The position numbers were made by a program, and so were the translations under genes. Below, piece after piece: positions 1-5,748 of a DNA stretch of 5,748 bases. The DNA lies in assembly GCA_007134625.1 (NCBI GenBank), contig SLKL01000137.1:1-5748 (forward strand). Direction: 5' to 3'. The notes beneath the pieces were generated by a model that worked only from the letters and a program-made list of their open reading frames with translations, had not been told where the DNA came from and searched no databases. This DNA comes from Saprospiraceae bacterium. Lineage in GTDB: Bacteria > Bacteroidota > Bacteroidia > Chitinophagales > Saprospiraceae. Positions within the stretch are counted from its first letter, which is position 1; each line of letters opens with the position of its first letter.

Positions 1-456
1 ATGTACACCACTCCGACATACAAAAAACAAGCAGGGTGCACCCACAGATCAGAACATCTTATCACCTTCTGTTCTTCTCGGCTGTATGGACGTTGTGGGT
101 TTTATAAACAGGTCTTCAGGCATTAATTGGTTTTACAATTACATTCGATTAGCTTTTATTAGATAATAGGTATTTTCAGACAGCGAGTTAACTCTTGCTT
201 TCATAGGAATCTATTGTCCTTAGAGAAAAAACCGACAACAGTTGTAAGACCAATAAATAAAACCTTCTCTCAAAAATTTCCTGCATCAAATATCTCCGGA
301 AATCCTGATTTTGACCAAAAAATCAAATCGGATGGAGTAGATTAAGATAGACATCCGGATTTATAAAATGATGGGAAGTAAGTAGGTTTTTGAAAAAGGG
401 AAGTTGATGAGATGGAGGTGTTTGATTATTTTTATTAACTTTAAAATTTAAAGCAG
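1..456. other. Non-coding region with no recognisable gene
   Basis: I see no supported gene here. A plus-strand frame of 41 codons opens at base 1 and stops at 126, and three short minus-strand frames (24, 32 and 21 codons) can be read between about 49 and 286. None has a recognisable motif, and their codon content looks random. Bases 1-110 are visibly richer in G+C than the AT-rich stretch after 120. The segment also holds small perfect palindromes: GGGTGCACCC at 34-43, GAGTTAACTC at 185-194 and ATCCGGAT at 353-360. No convincing Bacteroidota promoter (TTG about 19 bases before TAnnTTTG) could be placed ahead of the gene starting at 457. The region may be decayed sequence or the untranslated leader of that gene. 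Confidence 0.5.
41..99. repeat. Nested inverted repeats (possible structured element)
   Basis: CCCACA at 41-46 pairs with TGTGGG at 94-99. Inside this, AGAACA at 51-56 pairs with TGTTCT at 70-75. A separate perfect palindrome, GGGTGCACCC (34-43), overlaps the outer left arm. Together they could fold into a two-stem structure on either strand, such as an RNA, a recombination site or the end of a mobile element. I do not recognise a known family: the box sequences of integron attC sites do not fit, and no T-run follows as in an intrinsic terminator. Arms of 6 bases can arise by chance, so this is only suggestive. Confidence 0.3.
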
Positions 457-1254
457 ATGAGAAATATTTTTATGTTTTTAGCTGTCCTTACAGGTCTTAT
501 TTCTTGCAACCAAATTGAATCAGAAGACTTGTTTTATGACGATTATGACACCTCATTTCAATCAGTTTGGATTGATACTGAGCTTAATCTAAATAATAGT
601 AATTGTATTTTTAATATCAATTCTGAATTAAATGAAATCGGCATTTCTCATAATTCTCTGTTAGAAGAGTTCTTTGATTTAACAAATAATTTAGAAAGTT
701 TGGAAAGTTCTGAGTCAATTAGTTTTTTAAACCAGCAAGAAAATATAATCAGTTCCATTTCTTTTCCTTTGGATTCGATTTTAAGCCCAAATGAATTTGA
801 TTTCTATAATTTTGTGAATAGTTATTCCTATTTTTCTGATGGTGTTAAGTTTTACATGGTTGAGCTTTTAGACCACATATATAATGGACTAAATGTAAAT
901 TCATTAAATATACTTCGAGATAATATTATGAGTGATTCCGAGTTATTGGACTTTGAAAAAGAAGCATTAGAAATTGGAATAATAATTGCTCTTTACAGTG
1001 ACTGCTATTGGTCCACTAATTTTGGAGATTGGTCTCAAACAAGATCCGCTGCAGGAGACATAGTTGGTGCGGATGTAATTGGTGGAGTAGCTACTGCAAT
1101 TTGCCTAGGTCTTGGGGTTGCTGTACCCCCTGCTGGTGTGGCAGCAGGAGCCGTTGTTGCCGGGACCGCTTTTGCATCTTCAGCTGCAACTGGAATTTGG
1201 AAAGCCGGTAGATGGCTTTATCGTGATATTGGGAGAAATACAGGTTGGTGGTAA
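457..1254 (+). CDS. Putative lipoprotein with C-terminal glycine-zipper segment, unknown function
   Basis: I do not recognise a named family for this 265-residue protein. Residues 1-17 form a short lipoprotein signal peptide ending in the lipobox L14-I15-S16-C17, so it should be cut before C17 and anchored in the envelope. The acidic stretch just after (QIESED, 19-24) resembles the export signal that sends Bacteroidota lipoproteins to the cell surface. Residues 25-190 are polar, acidic and rich in Asn, Ser and Leu, probably helical. Residues 199-247 change to a Gly/Ala/Val-rich hydrophobic segment with G200xxxG204 and G227xxxG231 spacing, followed by a basic, aromatic tail (WKAGRW, then a terminal WW). 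Such glycine-zipper tails occur in membrane-inserting peptides and some bacteriocins. The ATG at 457 is chosen because the signal peptide starts there; no Shine-Dalgarno site is seen. The next gene starts 21 bases downstream. A toxin-like role is inference; it could be a structural envelope protein. Confidence 0.8.
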   Translation: MRNIFMFLAVLTGLISCNQIESEDLFYDDYDTSFQSVWIDTELNLNNSNCIFNINSELNEIGISHNSLLEEFFDLTNNLESLESSESISFLNQQENIISSISFPLDSILSPNEFDFYNFVNSYSYFSDGVKFYMVELLDHIYNGLNVNSLNILRDNIMSDSELLDFEKEALEIGIIIALYSDCYWSTNFGDWSQTRSAAGDIVGADVIGGVATAICLGLGVAVPPAGVAAGAVVAGTAFASSAATGIWKAGRWLYRDIGRNTGWW

Positions 1255-1275
1255 ACCTATAAAAAAAAACTTAAA

Positions 1276-1617
1276 ATGAAAAAACTTGCTAAAAGTATTA
1301 TTATTCGAATTTTAGTTCTATCAACTACCTTGGCAATAATTAGTGTTTTTTTTGAAGGATGGAATTCTTTTTTTTATGCATTATTAGGTTTTGGTGTTGG
1401 TATAATTATTGGATTGGAATTAGAACTTAATTATAAACATCAAAAACCTAAATCATTATTGACAATAGTTTTTTATTCAATTTTTATTATTATATTTGTT
1501 GGTGTTCTATCATATTGGCTTTTTAACAATTACTTTGGTTTTTCTTTTGTAATTGGTCTATTATTAGGCTCATTTGTAAATTATTTTATTAAAAAAAATA
1601 GTTATTTGCCTGGCTAA
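1276..1617 (+). CDS. Small multi-span membrane protein, unknown function
   Basis: This 113-residue protein is almost entirely hydrophobic, with about four predicted membrane spans near residues 8-25, 31-49, 60-81 and 88-105. A short hydrophilic loop (NYKHQKPKS, 52-60) separates the two halves and a KK pair lies at 106-107. The basic N-terminus (MKK) and the basic central loop suggest both face the cytoplasm. No catalytic or family motif is recognisable. The gene follows the lipoprotein gene by 21 A-rich bases, so the two are probably translated from one transcript. No clear Shine-Dalgarno site precedes the ATG, and no hairpin terminator follows the TAA. It is among the most AT-rich parts of the window (17 G+C of 60 at 1501-1560), unlike uvrB. 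Size, topology and position would suit an immunity or partner protein for the lipoprotein, but nothing in its sequence proves this. Confidence 0.75.
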   Translation: MKKLAKSIIIRILVLSTTLAIISVFFEGWNSFFYALLGFGVGIIIGLELELNYKHQKPKSLLTIVFYSIFIIIFVGVLSYWLFNNYFGFSFVIGLLLGSFVNYFIKKNSYLPG

Positions 1618-1718
1618 TTGGTAATTAAGTTTTAAAGATCTAAGTCTATTTCTTCAAATCAAAAATAAATTTAAGCCATAAAAAAAGCCCATCAAAACAA
1701 GATAATTGAATCCATAGA

Positions 1719-2148
1719 TCATGTAATTTGAAAATTGATCCCTTTAGGTCTAAAATAATGTATTTTAAATGAGTGGTTAGGGGTATCGATTAAAGGTTTG
1801 TCAAGTCAAGCATATAAATCAAAATTAACAAATTAATTGATTCTCATAAAGGTGATCAAATTTGGTAGATGCCAATTGAATTTTGCTATGTTTTTAAAGT
1901 GCCTTATTAGCAGTATTGCAATCAACGATGTCCACATTTAAAATCTTACAGCATTGGCTTAAGTGCCTACAAAGGATTTTACCCTAAACAACTGCTTTAA
2001 GTATTTAAAGCAGGTCTCTATGTCCCATCTAGCCTTATTTAACTCAGAAATAGTGTTTGCTGTCCAAAATATGTTGTTAGTCAAAAGTGAGATACTTATC
2101 ATTTTCTTCGTTGTAAACTTTTACGAAATAAGAAACATACTAGATCCT
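1719..2148 (-). pseudogene. IS4-type transposase relic (C-terminal third)
   Basis: Read on the minus strand, this stretch gives a broken DDE transposase C-terminus. From 2124 leftward it reads VKVYNEENDKYLTF, then after a frameshift at the A-run near 2083-2086 LTNNIFWTANTISEL, NKARWDIETCFKYLKQ, RVKSFVGT and, further on, FNWHLPNLITFMRIN. The block N-x2-R-x3-E-x6-K matches the IS4-family YREK signature with Tyr replaced by Asn; its Glu is the last catalytic acidic residue. In-frame stops lie at plus positions 1959-1961 (usual GTSENAV-like context), 1938-1940, 1833-1835 and 1806-1808 (probably a former Trp codon), plus one upstream at 2140-2142. The likely natural stop is at 1719-1721. The N-terminal two thirds, with the first two Asp residues, are not found to the right, so the gene is truncated as well as decayed. 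No terminal inverted repeats were recognised. The plus-strand 63-codon frame over it is an antisense shadow. Confidence 0.85.
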
Positions 2149-2310
2149 AATTAGTAATTCCCAAGAAACTCCCGGACGCTTTGTTTGATTATGAGGTATT
2201 ACTAAATGAGGGCGAGTAAATAAATTGGTCGATAATAGGTTGCTAAAGAAACTAAATGATTAACAGACCCACTTCCTTCTTTCATCTTCCTACTTCCTTT
2301 ACAATATAAT

Positions 2311-2329
2311 TCTACGTCTTAGGACGAGA
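2311..2329. repeat. Small hairpin
   Basis: TCT-a-CGTC and GACG-AGA can pair around a TTAG loop, with one bulged A at 2314, giving a seven-pair stem. No T-run follows on either strand, so it does not look like an intrinsic terminator. It may be a fragment of a mobile-element end or simply chance. Confidence 0.3.
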
Positions 2330-2361
2330 CAAGCCAACTTCACGGACAAATCATTTTCTCA

Positions 2362-2374
2362 CCACCTCCGGTGG
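2362..2374. repeat. Small GC-rich hairpin
   Basis: CCACC at 2362-2366 pairs perfectly with GGTGG at 2370-2374 around a TCC loop. It stands out in an AT-rich surrounding. No T-run follows on the plus strand, so a terminator is not supported. Confidence 0.35.
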
Positions 2375-2381
2375 GAGCAGG

Positions 2382-2395
2382 CAATCTTCAATCTT
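2382..2395. repeat. Two-copy tandem repeat of CAATCTT
   Basis: CAATCTT occurs twice in tandem and is followed by a partial third unit (CAAT, 2396-2399). It is a short microsatellite-like repeat within the non-coding region ahead of uvrB, with no visible role. Confidence 0.5.
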
Positions 2396-2520
2396 CAATT
2401 AAATAAACTTCCTTCTTCCCATTTTCCATTCTTTTGACAACTTAAACATTTTAGTAGATGCAAATATTTAACTTTCCTGCAATTTGCCATACATACCCAC
2501 TCATGATTCATCAATCAACC

Positions 2521-2547
2521 TTAAAACATCTTTTTTCCGTATCTTCA
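2521..2547 (+). promoter_or_regulatory. Possible Bacteroidota-type promoter of uvrB
   Basis: TATCTTCA at 2540-2547 partly matches the Bacteroidota -7 element TAnnTTTG. TTA at 2521-2523 is a weak candidate for the -33 TTG, 16 bases upstream, a little short of the usual spacing. Transcription would start in the mid 2550s and leave a leader of about 55-60 bases before the uvrB ATG. No SOS-type operator was recognised. The match is imperfect. Confidence 0.3.
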
Positions 2548-2612
2548 CCATTTAATACCTAAAGGTAGCGGAATTAAGCTGAATTATAATTTTTACGGAA
2601 AAAGCCAAGAGA

Positions 2613-4631
2613 ATGAATTTCAAACTGGAATCACCCTTTGAACCCACCGGAGATCAACCAAAGGCTATAGAGCGACTGGTTAATGAAGTAGAAAATGGAG
2701 AAAAATATCAGACGCTGCTCGGAGTAACAGGGTCGGGTAAGACGTTTACCATGGCCAATGTGATTGCCAAATTGAATCGCCCCACCTTGATTTTGACGCA
2801 TAATAAGACGCTGACAGCTCAGTTATATGGCGAATTCAGGGAGTTTTTTCCGGATAATGCAGTGGAGTATTTTGTTTCATATTACGATTATTATCAGCCG
2901 GAGGCCTACATCACCAGCAGTGATACCTATATAGAAAAAGATCTTTCAATCAATGAGGAGGTAGATAAACTGAGGCTGAGAGCTACGAGTAGTTTGTTGT
3001 CCGGGAGGAGGGATGTGATTATCGTAGCATCGGTCTCCTGCATCTATGGTATGGGGAATCCCGAAGATTACAAATCGGGTATTATCCGGATTCATTCAGG
3101 GCAGATAATCAGTCGCAATACCTTTCTTTATTCATTGGTTCAGTCACTGTATTCCAGAACGGAGGGATTAATTGAAAGGGGCAATTTTCGGGTAAAAGGG
3201 GATACAGTGGACATCAATCTGCCCTATGTGGATTTTGGTTACAGAATCACTTTTTTTGGAGATGAAATAGAAACCATTGACATCATAGACCCCGAGACCG
3301 GCAGGAGACATGAGCAATTGGAACACGCCGCCATTTTTCCGGCTAATCTGTATGTTGCGCCCAAGGACAGAATACACGGAATCATAAAGGAAATAGAAGA
3401 TGAGCTCTACGAACATGAAAAGTTTTTTGAAAAAGAGGGGAGGTATATTGAAGCCAAAAGGATAAGGGAAAGGGTTGACTTTGATCTGGAAATGATGAGA
3501 GAATTGGGCTATTGCAGTGGGGTGGAGAACTATTCCCGTTTTTTTGACAGGAGAGAACCCGGTACAAGACCGTTTTGCCTGTTGGATTACTTTCCGGATG
3601 ATTACCTGATGTTCATTGATGAAAGCCATGTTACGCTTCCGCAGCTTCGCGGAATGTGGGGCGGTGACAGAGCGAGGAAACTCAATCTCGTTAATTTCGG
3701 TTTTAGGTTGCCAAGTGCCATGGATAATCGCCCACTGAATTTTGAAGAATTTCAAACACTGGTGAATCAGGTGATTTTCGTAAGTGCTACCCCCTCTGAT
3801 TTTGAACTGGAAAAAACAGGCGGTGTTTTTGTCGAGCAGTTGATCCGCCCGACCGGATTGCTTGACCCGCCAATCGAAGTACGTCCGAGTTTGAATCAAA
3901 TCGATGATTTACTGGAAGAAATTGACAATCGCATCAAGAAAAACGAGCGCATACTCGTAACCACCCTGACCAAAAGAATGTCCGAGGAGCTGGCGAAGTA
4001 CCTCACCCGTTTGGAGATCAAAACCCGCTATCTGCACAGCGATATTGATACTATGGAGAGGGTTGAAATTCTCAGAGACCTCAGACTGGGTAATTTCGAT
4101 GTATTGATTGGTGTGAACTTGCTCCGGGAAGGATTGGATTTACCCGAAGTGTCCCTTGTAGCCATTATTGACGCTGATAAGGAGGGCTTTTTGAGGAATG
4201 ATAGATCTTTGACTCAGACAGCAGGTCGGGCAGCTCGAAATGCTGATGGACTGGTTATCTTTTATGCGGATACCATCACAGAGTCTATGCAGCGAACCAT
4301 AGACGAAACCAACAGGCGCAGGTCTATTCAGATGGCTTATAATGAAAAACACGGTATCGTGCCCAAAACTATTTTCAAATCGAGAGAGGAAATTCTTGGG
4401 CAAAAGTCAATTCTGGATATTAAAGGCGGGGCTGCTAAGGCTTATGTCGAAAAAACGGAGACGGATATAGCGGCAGATCCAATAGTGGAGTACATGAGTA
4501 AAGATCAACTGGAAAAACTCATGAAAGAAACGGAGCGAAAAATGAAAAATGCAGCCAAAGAGCAGGATTTTATGTCCGCTGCAAGGTATCGCGATGAATG
4601 GTTTGCCATAAAAGAAAAATTAAAATCGTAA
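2613..4631 (+). CDS. uvrB: Excinuclease ABC subunit B
   Basis: UvrB is the central subunit of nucleotide-excision repair. Loaded onto DNA by UvrA, it uses ATP to verify the lesion, then recruits UvrC, which cuts on both sides. The 672 residues are full length for the family. Visible in order are the Walker A motif GVTGSGKT (37-44), the damage-probing beta-hairpin with its tyrosines (YYDYYQPEAY, 90-99), the Walker B DESH box (336-339), helicase motif V around NLLREGLDLPEV (502-513), motif VI QTAGRAARN (535-543) and the C-terminal UVR domain (about 629-666) that contacts UvrC. All key residues are intact. The ATG at 2613 gives the usual N-terminus (FxLxSPFxPTGDQPxAI) and has only a weak purine-rich AAGAGA before it. 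Base composition is more balanced than in the genes to the left. A thioredoxin-fold gene follows within 44 bases on the same strand, possibly co-transcribed. No SOS box was seen. Confidence 0.98.
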   Translation: MNFKLESPFEPTGDQPKAIERLVNEVENGEKYQTLLGVTGSGKTFTMANVIAKLNRPTLILTHNKTLTAQLYGEFREFFPDNAVEYFVSYYDYYQPEAYITSSDTYIEKDLSINEEVDKLRLRATSSLLSGRRDVIIVASVSCIYGMGNPEDYKSGIIRIHSGQIISRNTFLYSLVQSLYSRTEGLIERGNFRVKGDTVDINLPYVDFGYRITFFGDEIETIDIIDPETGRRHEQLEHAAIFPANLYVAPKDRIHGIIKEIEDELYEHEKFFEKEGRYIEAKRIRERVDFDLEMMRELGYCSGVENYSRFFDRREPGTRPFCLLDYFPDDYLMFIDESHVTLPQLRGMWGGDRARKLNLVNFGFRLPSAMDNRPLNFEEFQTLVNQVIFVSATPSDFELEKTGGVFVEQLIRPTGLLDPPIEVRPSLNQIDDLLEEIDNRIKKNERILVTTLTKRMSEELAKYLTRLEIKTRYLHSDIDTMERVEILRDLRLGNFDVLIGVNLLREGLDLPEVSLVAIIDADKEGFLRNDRSLTQTAGRAARNADGLVIFYADTITESMQRTIDETNRRRSIQMAYNEKHGIVPKTIFKSREEILGQKSILDIKGGAAKAYVEKTETDIAADPIVEYMSKDQLEKLMKETERKMKNAAKEQDFMSAARYRDEWFAIKEKLKS

Positions 4632-4634
4632 ATT

Positions 4635-4638
4635 GGAG
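4635..4638 (+). promoter_or_regulatory. Shine-Dalgarno-like GGAG bearing on the next gene's start
   Basis: GGAG lies 7 bases ahead of an in-frame ATG at 4646, good spacing for ribosome binding. The in-frame ATG at 4676 has no such site. Because Bacteroidota use Shine-Dalgarno pairing little, this does not settle the start. It argues for 4646, whereas the shape of the signal peptide argues for 4676. Confidence 0.4.
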
Positions 4639-4675
4639 TTTTATAATGTGTATTGATCCCCAAAAAATCATCCAA

Positions 4676-5748
4676 ATGAAAAATATTTCCACAGGATTTA
4701 AAACAGCTTTCAATTTTCTCCTCATTTCACTATTTAGTGCAGGCATGTCGCTATCTGTTTTGGCTCAGGAAACACAGCCTAAATACAGTACTACAGCCGG
4801 TAAAATTAGCTGGGAGTCTGTAATTGATCAGGCCAATGAGGAAGGTAAAATCATCATGATCAGTATCATTGCTGAATGGTGCTATTGGTGCAGGGCTATG
4901 GAGGAGACTACTTTAAAGGATGAGCGAATTGTCCGGGCTTTGGATAATCATTTTGTCCACATGAGCTTGAATGCCGATAAAGGTGCCGGTCAGGTGTTTT
5001 CAGCAAAATACAGGGTGGACTCGTATCCCACCTTATTGTTTTTCGGAAAAAACGGAGAGTTCCTCTCTAAGCGAACGGGCTATATCAGGGATGTGGAAGA
5101 TTTTCAAAGGTTTTTAATTGAGCTCGCACAAAAGGATGTTGCTGATTATCCTGAGGTTGCTTTTGATCCACATGATTTACAACCCGGATTCCCCGAATTT
5201 TATCAGACTCATTTTTTTGGTAATAATGAGGAGAGAATTGACTTTACGGAGGATGCGGTTGATTACTTATCAGAGCTCGAACCCGATCAGTATTTGGAAG
5301 AAATACCTTGGTCAGTCATCTATGTCATGGCCATTACTTTTGGTCCGGCAGGTCAGCATTTTCTGGACAATTATGAAAAATACAAAGCGGCTTTCAGACC
5401 TGAAGAGGCCTTCAGTCATTTGCAGCAGGTGTTTAAGGACAGGGTTACTTTTTATGCATCCACGAGAAATGAGGAGGGTATGCTGAATTGGATCAATCAA
5501 CTTCCGGATTTTGATGACCGAGCCAATGAAGAAATGCTCCTTCGCTATAAAATTTCCTATTATATGGAGTCCGGGGATTATGCCGGAGCTATCAGGCAAA
5601 TGGATCAGCATCTGTCGGAGAGTGATTCACCCAATTTGAATTCGATCAACTCTATCTGTATGAGTATTCACGACCTGACTGCTGACAGGGAAATTCTTTC
5701 TGCTGCTGCTGATTTGATGGGAAGGGTAGCAGAAATTGAGAACCACTA
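4676..5748 (+). CDS. Secreted thioredoxin-fold protein with WCYWC site (3' end beyond window)
   Basis: The frame is open to the window edge, giving 357 residues without a stop. Residues 1-30 form a signal peptide: basic start MKN, hydrophobic core around 11-29, likely cut after VLA before QE. A thioredoxin-like domain follows (about 42-150) with the redox site W68-C69-Y70-W71-C72 and the expected cis-proline in SYPT (P118). The wording AEWCYWCRAMEETTL fits the Thioredoxin_7-type branch, whose members act on disulfides in the periplasm. After about residue 150 the sequence is helical and not clearly assigned; the part near 310-357 (SGDYAGAIRQ) has a TPR-like look. Starting at the ATG at 4646 would add ten residues (MCIDPQKIIQ); I prefer 4676 because it gives a normal signal peptide. 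It sits 44 bases after uvrB with no terminator between. A thiol oxidoreductase or reductase role is inferred; the substrate is unknown. Confidence 0.88.
   Translation, partial: MKNISTGFKTAFNFLLISLFSAGMSLSVLAQETQPKYSTTAGKISWESVIDQANEEGKIIMISIIAEWCYWCRAMEETTLKDERIVRALDNHFVHMSLNADKGAGQVFSAKYRVDSYPTLLFFGKNGEFLSKRTGYIRDVEDFQRFLIELAQKDVADYPEVAFDPHDLQPGFPEFYQTHFFGNNEERIDFTEDAVDYLSELEPDQYLEEIPWSVIYVMAITFGPAGQHFLDNYEKYKAAFRPEEAFSHLQQVFKDRVTFYASTRNEEGMLNWINQLPDFDDRANEEMLLRYKISYYMESGDYAGAIRQMDQHLSESDSPNLNSINSICMSIHDLTADREILSAAADLMGRVAEIENH

Larger units (their letters stand above)
2271..2434. repeat. Pair of pyrimidine-rich direct near-repeats
   Basis: Two C/T-rich tracts on the plus strand start with the same 11 bases, ACTTCCTTCTT, at 2271-2281 and 2407-2417. 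They continue in similar but diverged fashion (TCATCTTCC against CCCATTTTCC). Low-complexity pyrimidine tracts of this kind turn up between genes in Bacteroidota. Their function, if any, is unknown, and biased composition alone could produce the match. Confidence 0.4.
2149..2612. other. Intergenic region ahead of uvrB
   Basis: I see no gene in this stretch. It contains pyrimidine-rich near-repeats around 2271 and 2407, a short tandem repeat at 2382-2395, hairpins at 2311-2329 and 2362-2374, and a possible promoter at 2521-2547. Its left part may be further decayed transposon sequence, but no transposase words could be read beyond about 2148. Confidence 0.6.

Noticed and set aside
1..126. 41-codon open frame starting at the first base
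   Set aside because: It is short and without a recognisable motif, and the upstream sequence is unseen. The overlapping inverted repeats make a non-coding reading as likely.
1051..1210. Sharp rise in G+C inside the lipoprotein gene (34/60 at 1081-1140 against 14/60 at 601-660), suggesting a fused foreign domain
   Set aside because: Most of the rise comes from Gly (GGN), Ala (GCN) and Pro codons. Third positions remain largely A or T, so no separate origin is needed.
1029..1211. Second open frame, Cys/Trp/Ser-rich, within the lipoprotein gene
   Set aside because: It is an out-of-frame shadow of the Gly/Ala codons of the glycine-zipper segment, with no start signal of its own.
1992..2013. Near-perfect 22-base palindrome (CTGCTTTAA...TTAAAGCAG), possible operator or hairpin
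   Set aside because: It falls exactly on the FKYLKQ codons of the relic transposase and happens to read similarly on both strands. Coding of that conserved block explains it well enough.
1963..2154. Plus-strand 63-codon open frame
   Set aside because: It begins with GTG and lies antisense to the transposase relic, whose minus-strand translation has clear family words. The plus frame has none of its own.
3168..3899. Long minus-strand open frame of 243 codons inside uvrB
   Set aside because: It lies wholly within the conserved uvrB coding sequence on the opposite strand and shows no domain or plausible start. The same holds for the minus-strand frames at 3382-3567 and 4140-4403.
5118..5611. 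Plus frame at 5118-5486 and minus frame at 5312-5611
   Set aside because: Both overlap the thioredoxin-fold gene, whose frame stays open from 4646 to the window edge and carries a signal peptide and the WCYWC site.

Overview
The window looks like a stretch of a Bacteroidota chromosome (Cytophaga/Flavobacterium-type). Shine-Dalgarno sites are mostly absent or weak. A short lipoprotein signal is followed by an acidic stretch, as in surface lipoproteins of this phylum. The decayed transposase has the C-terminal wording familiar from Bacteroidota IS4-like elements, and a secreted thioredoxin-fold protein follows uvrB. The genus cannot be read from the sequence. The left part is AT-rich and accessory in character; the right part (uvrB onward) is ordinary housekeeping sequence of higher GC (14/60 and 17/60 G+C at 601-660 and 1501-1560, against 27/60 and 26/60 at 2641-2700 and 4081-4140).

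Layout. Bases 1-456 hold no recognisable gene, only a set of inverted repeats in the first 100 bases. At 457-1254 lies a predicted lipoprotein of unknown function whose last quarter is a glycine/alanine-rich hydrophobic segment with glycine-zipper spacing. After 21 bases comes a very hydrophobic 113-residue protein (1276-1617) with about four membrane spans. The two probably form one transcription unit. Their architecture (tethered protein with a pore-like tail, then a small membrane protein) fits a toxin/immunity or membrane-perturbing pair, but that is inference.

Bases 1719-2148 on the minus strand carry the C-terminal third of an IS4-type DDE transposase, ruined by several in-frame stops and a frameshift. 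The short plus-strand open frame over it is only its antisense shadow. Bases 2149-2612 are non-coding, with pyrimidine-rich near-repeats, two small hairpins and a possible promoter just ahead of uvrB.

From 2613 to 4631 there is a complete uvrB, the damage-recognition subunit of the UvrABC nucleotide-excision repair nuclease. It is followed closely on the same strand by a secreted thioredoxin-fold protein with a WCYWC active site, which runs off the right edge. No terminator is visible between them, so they may be co-transcribed, although their functions (cytoplasmic DNA repair and envelope thiol chemistry) are not obviously linked.

The most interesting item is the lipoprotein/small-membrane-protein pair. 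The transposase relic beside it supports reading the left part as a region of past gene gain and decay.
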